Below, one piece after another: positions 17,447 through 25,152 of a stretch of 42,346 nt of DNA (positions are counted from its first letter, which is position 1; each line of letters begins with the position of its first letter). This DNA is from Intestinibacillus sp050255995. GTDB taxonomy: Bacteria > Bacillota > Clostridia > Oscillospirales > Butyricicoccaceae. The notes beneath the pieces were generated by a model, which made no database searches, was not told the origin of the DNA, and was given only the letters and a program-made list of their open reading frames with translations. Made by a program: the position numbers and the translations under genes. The stretch lies in NCBI GenBank assembly GCA_050255995.1, contig JBFWIM010000006.1, forward strand, positions 1-42,346. The letters run 5' to 3'.

Positions 17447-17507
17447 TCATCAGTACTGAAAAACGGAAAGCTGGGGGATAAGCCGGCCGCTTTTGAAGTA
17501 CACGGAA

Positions 17508-17798
17508 TCAGCAGGGTTCCACAATGTCCGCGTTCATCAGACGGGCCAGAAACTCCTGCACCTCGGGCAGCATCTCATCGGCGGACGAGTGATTCTGTTC
17601 CGCCAGTTTTTCGGCGAGCGAAAGGATGTCAAGTACACCGCTTTCCAGTTGCGCCCAGAGAAAAATGCCGTCGTGGTTAAAAGAAGGGATATCGTTCACC
17701 GCGCCGTCATTGGTGCGGGATGCGTCAAAAATGCAGAATTCACCGGCGTATTCGCGCAGGATATAACCTTTGCGGATACGGATCTTTTCAATGGCCAT
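17508..17798 (-). CDS. PqqD-like protein (RiPP recognition element fold)
   Basis: A 96-residue protein with the PqqD pattern: an N-terminal beta hairpin (IRIRKGYILREYAGEFCIFD), 'FNHDGIFLWAQLESG', then helices ending in EFLARLMNADIVE. PqqD folds bind leader or tail peptides of ribosomally made natural products and hand them to a modifying enzyme. No radical SAM maturase is adjacent, apart from NifB on the other side of nifH. The gene lies 12 bases after a gene whose product ends in a four-cysteine motif, which could be its peptide partner. The fold call is good; the role is inference. Confidence 0.72.
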   Translation of the reverse strand: MAIEKIRIRKGYILREYAGEFCIFDASRTNDGAVNDIPSFNHDGIFLWAQLESGVLDILSLAEKLAEQNHSSADEMLPEVQEFLARLMNADIVEPC

Positions 17799-17810
17799 AA
17801 AATGGTCTCC

Positions 17811-18776
17811 TCAGCCGCACATGTTGCAGGTGGAACAGTCGCCGCAGGTCATCGGGCTTTGACGCAGCGAAGCCGTGCTCTTGCCCTCCTGCGTCAGCGC
17901 ACGGAAGCAGCAGCCGTCGAGCGGGTAGGTGCCCTTGTCGCTGCCGTTGTTCAGGGTGACGTTGCCCTGTTCATCAAAGGCGACGCGCAGCGGGGTAATG
18001 ACCGTACGGTCGTCGATCAGCGGATCGGGACGTTCGGCAGGCCCGTAAATTACCGCGGCGCGGTCGGGCAGGATCACCTCAATGCGGTCCGACGAGGTGG
18101 TCACGGAGCGGAATGCGCCGTCTGGATAAAAAGACATGGAGTTCACGTCGCCGTGCAGGCCGAGCGCGTCAACATCAAAGGCGGAAAGCACACCGATCGG
18201 CGTTTCCACCGGCAGCGGGTGCGGCGGCTCAACCGATTCGAGCGCGCCGTTTTCATAGAGCGCGAAGCCGCAGCGCGTCGCCACCATGCCGACGTTGGTG
18301 CGCAGCACGATGGATTCGCCCGGCCAGAGCGCGATGGAGCGCAGCGCGCCGGACTCGTAAAAGTGGATGGCGGTGACTCTGGCGCAGAATGCGCCGCACG
18401 GAAGCCGGAATTGCAGTGTGGGGCATAGCTCGCGCTCTTCTTCCTCGCTCCAGTAGGCAGAAATTTTTCCGTTGACCGGGAACACGCGGCATACGGCGCC
18501 GGAGGCGTAAAAGGTCACGAATTCGGCCGGATATTCGCCGAGCGGGGTCAGAACGGTCGTCTGCTCCTCGAGCGAGACGGCCTTGAGCGCGCCGTTTGGA
18601 TAAAAGGTCAGCGCGGGGATATGCTTGCGGCGGACGTTTTCCTCGCCCCACCGGGGGATGAGTGTGCCGCAGGCGGTGGGGATTTCGTTGGACTCGCCCA
18701 ACATGCAGCTTTCAGTCGAGCCGTCAGGCCGGATGACCGAAGAGGTGACGCCGTGCAGTGTGGGAAACAGGTTCAT
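17811..18776 (-). CDS. MORN/YwqK-like repeat protein with C-terminal CxxCxxCxxC
   Basis: A 321-residue protein of unknown function. At least five degenerate repeats of the form hxFYxxGAhxxh can be seen (LTFYPNGALKAV, VTFYASGAVCRV, IHFYESGALRSI, FALYENGALESV, MSFYPDGAFRSV). They resemble MORN or YwqK-type beta-hairpin repeats. The C-terminus is Cys-rich and ends CGDCSTCNMCG: four Cys spaced by two residues, suited to binding a metal or Fe-S cluster or to being modified. It lies between the AnfO-like and PqqD-like genes with gaps of 7 and 12 bases, so all three are one operon beside nifH. A nitrogenase accessory role is inferred. Confidence 0.7.
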   Translation of the reverse strand: MNLFPTLHGVTSSVIRPDGSTESCMLGESNEIPTACGTLIPRWGEENVRRKHIPALTFYPNGALKAVSLEEQTTVLTPLGEYPAEFVTFYASGAVCRVFPVNGKISAYWSEEEERELCPTLQFRLPCGAFCARVTAIHFYESGALRSIALWPGESIVLRTNVGMVATRCGFALYENGALESVEPPHPLPVETPIGVLSAFDVDALGLHGDVNSMSFYPDGAFRSVTTSSDRIEVILPDRAAVIYGPAERPDPLIDDRTVITPLRVAFDEQGNVTLNNGSDKGTYPLDGCCFRALTQEGKSTASLRQSPMTCGDCSTCNMCG

Positions 18777-18783
18777 AATCAGA

Positions 18784-19410
18784 TCACTCCTTACAAAGCG
18801 AACGGGAAATGGTGACGCGCAGCCGGCCGCCGTCGAGCGGCTCCGTACGGCATCCCAGCCGCAGCGCGGACAGCTCGCCCTCGAGCCACGGCGGCAGATG
18901 CGAGCAGATGAGCGTCAATTCATAAAGGCTGCGGTTCTGCCGCAGGAAGTCGCGCAGGGCGCGCTTGGAAGAAATCTCGGGATGCTTTTCCTGCAGCGCG
19001 ATCAGATCCAGGTGCCAGCGTCCGGCGTCGTCGGTCGGCACCGGTCCGGTTACGTCCTCCTCACCGGACTGCCCGCGCGCGGCCGCGTCCACATCGGACA
19101 GGATCGAGTCGAACAGGACGTCGCTGACCGCGTCGGCTTCGAAGATCTGAAAGCCCATGCGGTCGAATACATGATAGGTCAGCCCCAAGATTTGCTGCGC
19201 CACGACAATGCGGCAGCCGCCGAGCTCAAGAACGAGCGAACGCACCTGATCGCGCACGCCGGATGCACTGTCCGGGTGGAGATGCCACGGGATCTCCTCC
19301 GTCAGCGTCCAGCCTTCTTCCGTGCGGGCAAACAGCAGAGCTGCGGTGCTCGCCTCGGCTGGACAGGGAATGCTGTCGCGCGTCAATACGGCGATAAGTG
19401 GTTGGATCAT
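18784..19410 (-). CDS. AnfO-like nitrogenase accessory protein
   Basis: A 208-residue protein resembling the AnfO family, named for iron-only nitrogenase operons. Recognisable parts are an N-terminal strand (IAVLTRDS), 'GGCRIVVAQQILGLTYHVFDRMGFQIFE', 'SSKRALRDFLRQNRSLYELTLICSHLPPW' and a C-terminal 'GGRLRVTIS'. The first ATG with a good Shine-Dalgarno (GGGAGGGGG) is 19410. The precise function of AnfO is not known. Here it is divergent from a molybdenum-type nifH, and no anfG is visible. It therefore either serves the Mo enzyme or marks an Fe-only system elsewhere in the genome. Family assignment is from memory of the pattern. Confidence 0.75.
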   Translation of the reverse strand: MIQPLIAVLTRDSIPCPAEASTAALLFARTEEGWTLTEEIPWHLHPDSASGVRDQVRSLVLELGGCRIVVAQQILGLTYHVFDRMGFQIFEADAVSDVLFDSILSDVDAAARGQSGEEDVTGPVPTDDAGRWHLDLIALQEKHPEISSKRALRDFLRQNRSLYELTLICSHLPPWLEGELSALRLGCRTEPLDGGRLRVTISRSLCKE

Positions 19411-19432
19411 AAGGTTATCCCCCTCCCTCAAC

Positions 19433-19512
19433 AAAAAAGGCACATCCTGTACGGATGCGCCTCATTGCTTTCGTGTTGGCTTTATTATATAAGTCGTTCC
19501 GGCGAATTGCAA
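19433..19512 (-). promoter_or_regulatory. Promoter and terminator-like leader of the anfO-like operon
   Basis: Minus strand: TTGCAA (19512-19507), a 17-base spacer and TATAAT (19489-19484). About 15 bases into the expected transcript comes GGCGCATCC (19461-19453) pairing with GGATGTGCC (19447-19439), then a run of six T (19438-19433). This is an intrinsic-terminator shape placed between promoter and gene. The 8-mer CAATGAGG (19467-19460) runs into the stem, as it also does in the nifH leader. Confidence 0.65.
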
Positions 19513-19596
19513 TGTAAAACTGGCGGCCGGAGCCGTTTTTAGCAATTGCCACAAAGGAGACAGAAAAATACAGGCAATTGTCTATGAGATGATGCA

Positions 19597-19768
19597 TTGC
19601 AATCTATTCCGGCAGCCCGTATACTGGGAACATAGCAAACATGGCAAGCAAAACGACAATGAGGTCAAACAGCACGAGGATGTGCGGTTTGACCTTTATT
19701 TTTTTGTTCGCTGCGTGGTTAAAGGGGTACAAAGAGGTGCCGGGCGGATATGCAGCCCGGCGCTTTTT
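19597..19768 (+). promoter_or_regulatory. nifH promoter and leader with two tandem terminator-like hairpins
   Basis: TTGCAA (19597-19602), a 17-base spacer and TATACT (19620-19625) make a sigma-A type promoter. Hairpin 1: AGGTCAAAC (19662-19670) with GTTTGACCT (19687-19695), capped by GCAC/GTGC and a six-base loop, followed by a T-rich tract to 19705. Hairpin 2: GTGCCGGGC (19737-19745) with GCCCGGCGC (19755-19763), then TTTTT. nifH begins at 19821, so the leader would be about 190 bases. No convincing promoter is seen between hairpin 2 and nifH and no sigma-54 site was found. Confidence 0.65.
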
Positions 19769-19820
19769 CATTCCCGCACACTTATGAATATGGGTTACGA
19801 AAACGACGGGAGGTCATTGT

Positions 19821-20642
19821 ATGAGACAGGTTGCAATCTATGGTAAGGGCGGCATCGGCAAGTCCACGACGACGCAGAACCTGAACGCGGGTTTGGCGGA
19901 GATGGGTAAGAATATCATGATCGTCGGCTGCGATCCCAAGGCGGACTCCACCCGGCTGATTCTGGGCGGCCTTGCCCAGCAGACCGTGCTGGATACGCTG
20001 CGTGAGGCGGGCGAGGACATTGACCTGGAGAAGGTCATGAAGAAGGGCTACGGCAATATCAAGTGCGTGGAATCCGGCGGTCCGGAGCCGGGCGTCGGCT
20101 GCGCCGGCCGCGGCATCATCACCTCGATCGGCCTGCTCGAGCAGCTCGGCGCGTACGAGGATGACCTTGACTATGTATTCTATGACGTTCTCGGCGACGT
20201 TGTGTGCGGCGGTTTCGCCATGCCGATCCGCGAGGGCAAGGCACAGGAAATTTACATCGTATGCTCCGGCGAAATGATGGCGCTCTATGCGGCGAACAAC
20301 ATCTCCAAGGGCATCATGAAGTATGCGACGACCGGCGGCGTCCGGCTGGGCGGCCTGATCTGCAACTCCCGTAACGTAGCGGGCGAAGCCGAGCTGGTGG
20401 GCGCGGTGGCCAAGGAGCTGGGCACCCAGATGATTCATTTCGTACCCCGCAGCCGCGATGTACAGCAGGCGGAAATCAACAAGAAGACCGTCATTGACTG
20501 GAACCCGGACTGCGAGCAGGCCGATGTTTACCGCGGTCTGGCGAGCAAGGTGGACGGCAACGACATGTTCGTCATTCCGAAGCCGCTGACCCAGGATCGC
20601 CTGGAAGAGCTGCTGATGGAACACGGCCTGATGGAAGCGTAA
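19821..20642 (+). CDS. nifH: Nitrogenase iron protein (dinitrogenase reductase)
   Basis: A 273-residue homodimeric ATPase that donates electrons to the MoFe protein. Visible are the P-loop GKGGIGKSTTT, 'VGCDPKADST', the [4Fe-4S] ligands in GVGCAGRGI and DVVCGGFAM, and the Arg of CAGRG that is the target of ADP-ribosylation in some bacteria. 'YDVLGDVVCGGFAMPIREGKA' is the usual switch II region. The sequence is of the molybdenum-type group with a clostridial N-terminus (MRQVAIYGKGG). The ATG is preceded by GGGAGG. It leads a tight operon, with nifI1 starting 19 bases downstream. Confidence 0.98.
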   Translation: MRQVAIYGKGGIGKSTTTQNLNAGLAEMGKNIMIVGCDPKADSTRLILGGLAQQTVLDTLREAGEDIDLEKVMKKGYGNIKCVESGGPEPGVGCAGRGIITSIGLLEQLGAYEDDLDYVFYDVLGDVVCGGFAMPIREGKAQEIYIVCSGEMMALYAANNISKGIMKYATTGGVRLGGLICNSRNVAGEAELVGAVAKELGTQMIHFVPRSRDVQQAEINKKTVIDWNPDCEQADVYRGLASKVDGNDMFVIPKPLTQDRLEELLMEHGLMEA

Positions 20643-20661
20643 GAATAGGGAGGAAACGATT

Positions 20662-20985
20662 ATGTTACTGGTTCGAGCAATTGTCCGTCCGGAGAAATCC
20701 AGCGAGGTCATGGACGAACTGATGAGCGCGGGCTTTCCCGCCGTAACCAAAATGGACGTCTTCGGACGCGGCAGGCAGAAGGGCATCGTTGCGGGCGAGG
20801 TACAGTATGACGAGATCCCGAAGGATATGCTGATGTTCTTCGTCAACGATGAAGACAAGGACGACATGATCAAGATCATCATGCGCACCGCCAGGACCGG
20901 CGAGGGGAACTTCGGCGACGGCCGTATTTTCGTCAGCCCGGTGGCCGATGCGTACACGGTGTCTACCGGCAAACAGGGACTGTAA
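20662..20985 (+). CDS. nifI1: PII-family nitrogenase regulator NifI1
   Basis: A 107-residue GlnB-like protein lying between nifH and nifD, the position of nifI1 in methanogens and clostridia. Family signs are the N-terminal strand LLVRAIVRPEKSSEVMDEL, 'VTKMDVFGRGRQKGI' and the C-terminal 'RTGEGNFGDGRIFVSPV'. In methanogens NifI1 and NifI2 together bind the MoFe protein and switch nitrogenase off when ammonia rises, with 2-oxoglutarate and ATP relieving the block. The T-loop is short and lacks the uridylylated Tyr context of GlnB. An AGGAGG-like site precedes the ATG, and nifI2 starts 14 bases after its stop. Confidence 0.95.
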   Translation: MLLVRAIVRPEKSSEVMDELMSAGFPAVTKMDVFGRGRQKGIVAGEVQYDEIPKDMLMFFVNDEDKDDMIKIIMRTARTGEGNFGDGRIFVSPVADAYTVSTGKQGL

Positions 20986-20999
20986 AGGAGGCGCGGACC

Positions 21000-21374
21000 A
21001 TGAAAGAAGTAATGGCCTTCCTGCGCGTGAACAAGGTGAACGATACCAAGCGTGCGCTGGCAGGAGCCGGGTTTCCGTCCTTCACCTGCCGCAAGGTGCT
21101 TGGCCGCGGCAAAAAGAGCATCGACTCCACGCTGGTCAAGATGGTTCTGGAATCTGGCAAGCTGCCCATGAACGCGACGGGCGAGTCCCTGACCGAGCAT
21201 ATGCGTCTGGTGCCCAAGCGCTTCTTTACGCTGGTTGTCGAGGACGACCAGGTGAAGGAGGCGGTTGACACCATCATCCGCGCAAACCAGACCGGCAATT
21301 CCGGCGACGGCAAGATTTTCATCATTGACATTCCGGAAACCTACCGCATCCGTACCGGCGAAACCACACTATGA
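21000..21374 (+). CDS. nifI2: PII-family nitrogenase regulator NifI2
   Basis: A 124-residue GlnB-like partner of NifI1. The opening KEVMAFLRVNKVNDTKRALAG, 'FTCRKVLGRGKKS', the NifI2-type longer T-loop segment and the ending 'NQTGNSGDGKIFIIDIPETYRIRTGE' are seen. It is expected to form the regulatory complex on NifDK with NifI1. No draT or draG gene is visible in the window, so NifI1/I2 is the only post-translational nitrogenase control seen here. AAAGGAGG precedes the ATG, and nifD begins 16 bases after the stop. Confidence 0.95.
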   Translation: MKEVMAFLRVNKVNDTKRALAGAGFPSFTCRKVLGRGKKSIDSTLVKMVLESGKLPMNATGESLTEHMRLVPKRFFTLVVEDDQVKEAVDTIIRANQTGNSGDGKIFIIDIPETYRIRTGETTL

Positions 21375-21390
21375 CAGGAGGTGGGAGACC

Positions 21391-23016
21391 ATGAATCCCA
21401 GAGAGATTGTACTGGACAAATACAGTGCCAGAGTTTATAAGAACCGCAAGGAACATATTCTGACCATACCCGATGACGGCGCCATCCCCCAGCTTACCGC
21501 CAATTCCCGCACCCTGCCCGGCATCATCACCGAGCGCGGATGCTGTTATGCGGGCTGCAAGGGCGTAGTCGTCGGCCCGATCAAGGACGTCGTCACCATT
21601 ACCCACGGCCCGATCGGCTGCGGCTACTATGCCTGGGGCACCCGCCGTAACAAGGCGCGGCCGGGCATGGAAGGCGAACCGATGTCGGCGGCCGATATGC
21701 CGATGATGATTCAGTATATGTTTTCCACGGATATGCAGGAGCCGAACATCGTGTTCGGCGGTGAAAAGAAGCTGCGCAAGGCCTGCGAGGAGGCCGTTGA
21801 GATCTTCCATCCCAAGGCGATCCTGATCTGCGCGACCTGTCCCATCGGCCTGATCGGCGACGATATCCACGCCGTCGCGGCGGCCGTGGAAAAGGATCTG
21901 GGCGTCACCTGCATCGCCTTCTCCTGCGAGGGCTACAAGGGCGTTTCGCAGTCCGCCGGCCACCATATCGCGAACAACCAGGTCATGCGCCGCATCATCG
22001 GCACAGGCTCCCGCCCGCGCAGGGAAAAGTATATGATCAACGTGCTGGGTGAATACAACATCGGCGGCGACGGTTTTTATGAGGAAGAGCTGCTTAAAAA
22101 GTGCGGCATCCATATCCGTGCGACGCTGACCGGCAACGTTTCCATTGAAGAGCTCGCGTCCGCGCACGAGGCCGATCTCAACGTGGTCATGTGCCACCGC
22201 TCCATCAATTATATCGCGGAGCTGATGCAGACCAAGTACGGCATCGACTGGCTCAAGGTCAACTTTATCGGCATTGAGGCCACCAAGAAGAGCCTGCGCG
22301 ATATCGCGAACTATTTTGGCGATCAGGCGCTCATCGACAGGGTCGAGGAGGTCATCGCGGAGGAAGAGGCGGCGCTCGAAGAGCAGTTTGCATATTACCG
22401 CCGCAAGCTGACCGGCAAGACCGCGGCGCTCTATGTCGGCGGCTCCCGTTCGCACCACTACCAGCTGCTGCTCGGGGACTTCGGCGTGTCCACTGTGCTC
22501 GCGGGCTATGAGTTTGCGCACCGCGACGATTACGAGGGCCGCGACGTCATTCCGACCATCAAGCTCGACGCGGACGGCAAGAACATCGAGAGCATCACCG
22601 TTGAGCCTGACGCCGAGCACTTCAAGACCTTCCTGACCGAGGAAGGCGTCGCCAAGCTGCGCGCCGAGCACCCAGAAATCGAGCTGAACGATTACAGGGG
22701 CATGATGGCTGACATGAATCCCGGCGCGATTGTAGACGACGACCTTAACCACTACGAGACCGAGGAATTTATCAAGCTCTTAAAGCCCGATGTGTTTTTT
22801 ACCGGTATCAAGGACAAATACGCGATTCAGAAGACCGGCACGCTTTGCCGCCAGCTCCACAGCTACGAGTATTCCGGCCCGTATTCCTGCTTCAAAGGCG
22901 CCGCGCAGTTCGGCCATGATCTGGTCATGAGCCTCTATACCCCGGCGCGCGGCATGGCGGTGCCGCCGTGGAAAAGTAAAGCGACCATCCATGCAACCGT
23001 AGGAGGTGGCAACTGA
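21391..23016 (+). CDS. nifD: Nitrogenase MoFe protein alpha chain, clostridial type
   Basis: A 541-residue subunit carrying FeMo-cofactor. P-cluster ligands match Cys51 (ERGCCYAGC), Cys77 (GPIGCGYYAWGTRRN) and Cys150 (ATCPIGLIGDD). FeMo-co ligands match Cys268 (VMCHRSINYI) and His490 (LHSYEYSGPY). The substrate-site Gln and His lie in EGYKGVSQSAGHH. An insertion of about 50 residues before the C-terminus (FAHRDDYEGRDVIPTIKLD onwards) is the hallmark of the Clostridium pasteurianum type. The ATG at 21391 with AGGAGGTGGGAG is preferred; an upstream in-frame extension would overlap nifI2. The stop overlaps the nifK start as TGATG. Features fit Mo rather than V or Fe-only enzymes. Confidence 0.98.
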   Translation: MNPREIVLDKYSARVYKNRKEHILTIPDDGAIPQLTANSRTLPGIITERGCCYAGCKGVVVGPIKDVVTITHGPIGCGYYAWGTRRNKARPGMEGEPMSAADMPMMIQYMFSTDMQEPNIVFGGEKKLRKACEEAVEIFHPKAILICATCPIGLIGDDIHAVAAAVEKDLGVTCIAFSCEGYKGVSQSAGHHIANNQVMRRIIGTGSRPRREKYMINVLGEYNIGGDGFYEEELLKKCGIHIRATLTGNVSIEELASAHEADLNVVMCHRSINYIAELMQTKYGIDWLKVNFIGIEATKKSLRDIANYFGDQALIDRVEEVIAEEEAALEEQFAYYRRKLTGKTAALYVGGSRSHHYQLLLGDFGVSTVLAGYEFAHRDDYEGRDVIPTIKLDADGKNIESITVEPDAEHFKTFLTEEGVAKLRAEHPEIELNDYRGMMADMNPGAIVDDDLNHYETEEFIKLLKPDVFFTGIKDKYAIQKTGTLCRQLHSYEYSGPYSCFKGAAQFGHDLVMSLYTPARGMAVPPWKSKATIHATVGGGN

Positions 23017-23987
23017 TGCTGAACGCAACACCAAAAGAAATAAAAAAGCGCGAGGCGCTGCGCATCAATTCCTGTAAGACCTGCCAGCCGGTCGGCGCGC
23101 TGTATGCGGCGATGGGCGTGCACAAATGCATGCCGTATTCCCACGGTTCGCAGGGCTGCGTGGCATACCACCGCACGGTGCTGTCCCGTCACTACAAGGA
23201 GCCTGTCATGGCGACAACCTCCTCCTTTACGGAAGGCGCTTCCGTATTCGGCGGCAAGGCTAACCTCACGGCGGGCACCAAGAACGCTTTTGACATCTAT
23301 GATCCGGATATCATCGCCGTGCATACGACCTGCCTTTCCGAGGTCATCGGCGACGATCTGAAAGCCTTTATCCGCGATATGGAGATCCCGGAGGGCAAGC
23401 TGGTGGTGCACTGCAACACGCCGTCCTTCCGCGGCTCCCATGTGGACGGCTACGCGTCCATGCTGAGCGGTTTCATCAGTTATCTGTCCGAAAGTACCGG
23501 CACATCGAACGGCAAGCTCGCCGTCATCCCGGCGTGGAGCGAACCCTCCGACCTGCGCGAGCTCAAGCGTTATCTGGGGCTGCTGAACATTCCGTTCACC
23601 CTGTTCCCAGACCAGTCCGGCATCATGGACGCGCCAATGGGAGACCATTTCAAATTCTATCCCGAAGGCGGCACCACCATCGACGAAATCCGCGGCCTCG
23701 GCGACTGCAAGCGGACGCTGGGTCTTGGGGAATGGACCGTTCCCGGCCCCTGCGAAACGCTCAAGAAAAAGTGCAAGGTGGATTACGATGTGATCCCGTA
23801 CCCCATCGGCATTTCAAACACCGACGCGCTGTTCATGAAGCTGTCGGAGATCAGCGGCAATGAGGTTCCCTACGAGCTGGAGGAGGAGCGCGGCCAGCTG
23901 ATCGACCTGATGCTGGACTCCCATATCTGGACGTCCCAGAAAACCTGTGCGATCTTTGGCGACCCGGACTACATCCTCGGCGTCACC
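23016..23987 (+). CDS. nifK: Nitrogenase MoFe protein beta chain (3' part lost in gap)
   Basis: The first 324 residues of NifK, after which the assembly breaks into N. P-cluster ligands are Cys23 (TCQPVGAL), Cys48 (HGSQGCVAY) and Cys106 (TTCLSEVIGDD). The N-terminus lacks the roughly 50 extra residues of proteobacterial NifK, as in C. pasteurianum. Judged against a family length of about 455-460, some 130 residues are missing. AGGAGG lies 9 bases before the ATG, which overlaps the nifD stop. The gene itself is probably intact; the truncation is an assembly matter. Confidence 0.97.
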
Positions 23988-24087
23988 NNNNNNNNNNNNN
24001 NNNNNNNNNNNNNNNNNNNNNNNNNNNNNNNNNNNNNNNNNNNNNNNNNNNNNNNNNNNNNNNNNNNNNNNNNNNNNNNNNNNNNNN
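23988..24087. other. Assembly gap (100 N) between nifK and nifE
   Basis: Exactly 100 N, the usual placeholder for a gap of unknown size. The left flank is NifK residue 324. The right flank is already about 100 residues into NifE. If the two genes are adjacent, about 700 bases are missing, not 100. Any reading frame carried through the N run is artificial. Confidence 0.97.
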
Positions 24088-25152
24088 GAAAGGGACATTG
24101 TATTCGGCGGCGCGGAAAAGCTGACAAAAGCGATTGACGAGGTGGTGGAGAAGCATCACCCCAAACTGATTTTCGTCTATGCGACCTGCATTGTCGGCGT
24201 CATTGGAGACGACGTTGAAGCCGTTTGCCGCCAGACCGAGAAAAAGTACGGCGTCCGCTGTATCCCGGTCAAGTCGCCCGGCTTTTCGGGCAATAAGAGC
24301 TACGGCTACCGCATGGCCTGCGAGGCGATTCTTTCTCTGATCCGTCCGTATCAGGATCAGCCGAAGACCTTCGGCGTGAACATTCTCGGCGACTTCAATC
24401 TCGCCGGTGAAATGTGGATCATCCAGAACTACTTAAAAGAAATCGGCGTGCCCGTCGTCTCCACGTTTACGGGCGACGCCTCTTACGATACGCTGCTTAA
24501 AGCGCCCTCCGCCCGGATCAACCTCGTGCAGTGCGCGGGCTCCATGACCTATCTCGCCAAACAGATGGAGGAGGAGTTCGGCATTCCGTATATCAAGGTT
24601 TCGTTCTTCGGGCGCGAGGACACCACGGCTTCCATTCTGCGCGTGGCCGAGATGCTGGGCGACGAGGCGATCATCGCCCGTGCAAAGGCCTTCACCGCAG
24701 AGGAGGAAGCGAAGCTCATTCCCTATGAAAAGGAATGGCGGCAGAGCCTTGCGGGTAAGAAGGCCGCCATCTATGTCGGCGGCGGCTTCAAGGCGATCTC
24801 GCTCATCCGCCAGTTCAACAGCATGGGCATTGAAACCGTCGTCGTCGGCACGCAGACCGGCAAGCCGGAGGATTACGAGGTCATTTCCCAGCTCGTCGGG
24901 CCGGATACCGTCATTCTGGACGACGCAAATCCCGCGGAGCTTGAGACCTTCATGCGCGAAAAGGGCGCGGATATCCTGGTTGGCGGCGTTAAGGAGCGCC
25001 CGCTGGCGTATAAGCTCGGCGTGGCGTTCTGCGACCACAACCACGAGCGCAAGCATGCGCTCGCCGGCTACGAGGGCGTGCGCAACTTCACCGAGGAGAT
25101 CAATCTTTCCATCAACAGCCCGGTCTGGGCCTACATGGAGGATGCGATATGA
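24088..25152 (+). CDS. nifE: FeMo-cofactor scaffold protein NifE (5' part lost in gap)
   Basis: The last 354 residues of NifE, starting in ERDIVFGGAEKLTKAI. Diagnostic phrases are 'VYATCIVGVIGDDVEAVC', 'SPGFSGNKSYGYR', 'NLVQCAGSMTYLAKQMEEEFGIPYIKVSFFG' and the C-terminal 'HERKHALAGYEG'. NifE pairs with NifN to hold the NifB product while it matures to FeMo-co. Compared with typical NifE (about 450 residues), some 100 N-terminal residues are hidden in the gap. The stop overlaps the start of the nifN/nifB fusion (ATGA), so translation is coupled, which suits equal amounts of NifE and NifN. Confidence 0.96.
   Translation, partial: ERDIVFGGAEKLTKAIDEVVEKHHPKLIFVYATCIVGVIGDDVEAVCRQTEKKYGVRCIPVKSPGFSGNKSYGYRMACEAILSLIRPYQDQPKTFGVNILGDFNLAGEMWIIQNYLKEIGVPVVSTFTGDASYDTLLKAPSARINLVQCAGSMTYLAKQMEEEFGIPYIKVSFFGREDTTASILRVAEMLGDEAIIARAKAFTAEEEAKLIPYEKEWRQSLAGKKAAIYVGGGFKAISLIRQFNSMGIETVVVGTQTGKPEDYEVISQLVGPDTVILDDANPAELETFMREKGADILVGGVKERPLAYKLGVAFCDHNHERKHALAGYEGVRNFTEEINLSINSPVWAYMEDAI

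Noticed and set aside
19662..19705. ANTAR-type double-hairpin antitermination motif in the nifH leader
   Set aside because: The first hairpin has a six-base loop, but it does not show the expected A at loop position 1, and the second has a nine-base loop. The match is not good enough to name.
19560..19820. Sigma-54 promoter (GG-N10-GC) before nifH
   Set aside because: No TGGCAC-N5-TTGC-like sequence is present; the sigma-A type promoter at 19597-19625 is clearer.
23947..25152. A single reading frame running from nifK through the N run into nifE
   Set aside because: It depends on N being read as codons. The left and right sides belong to different proteins and the true gap length is unknown.
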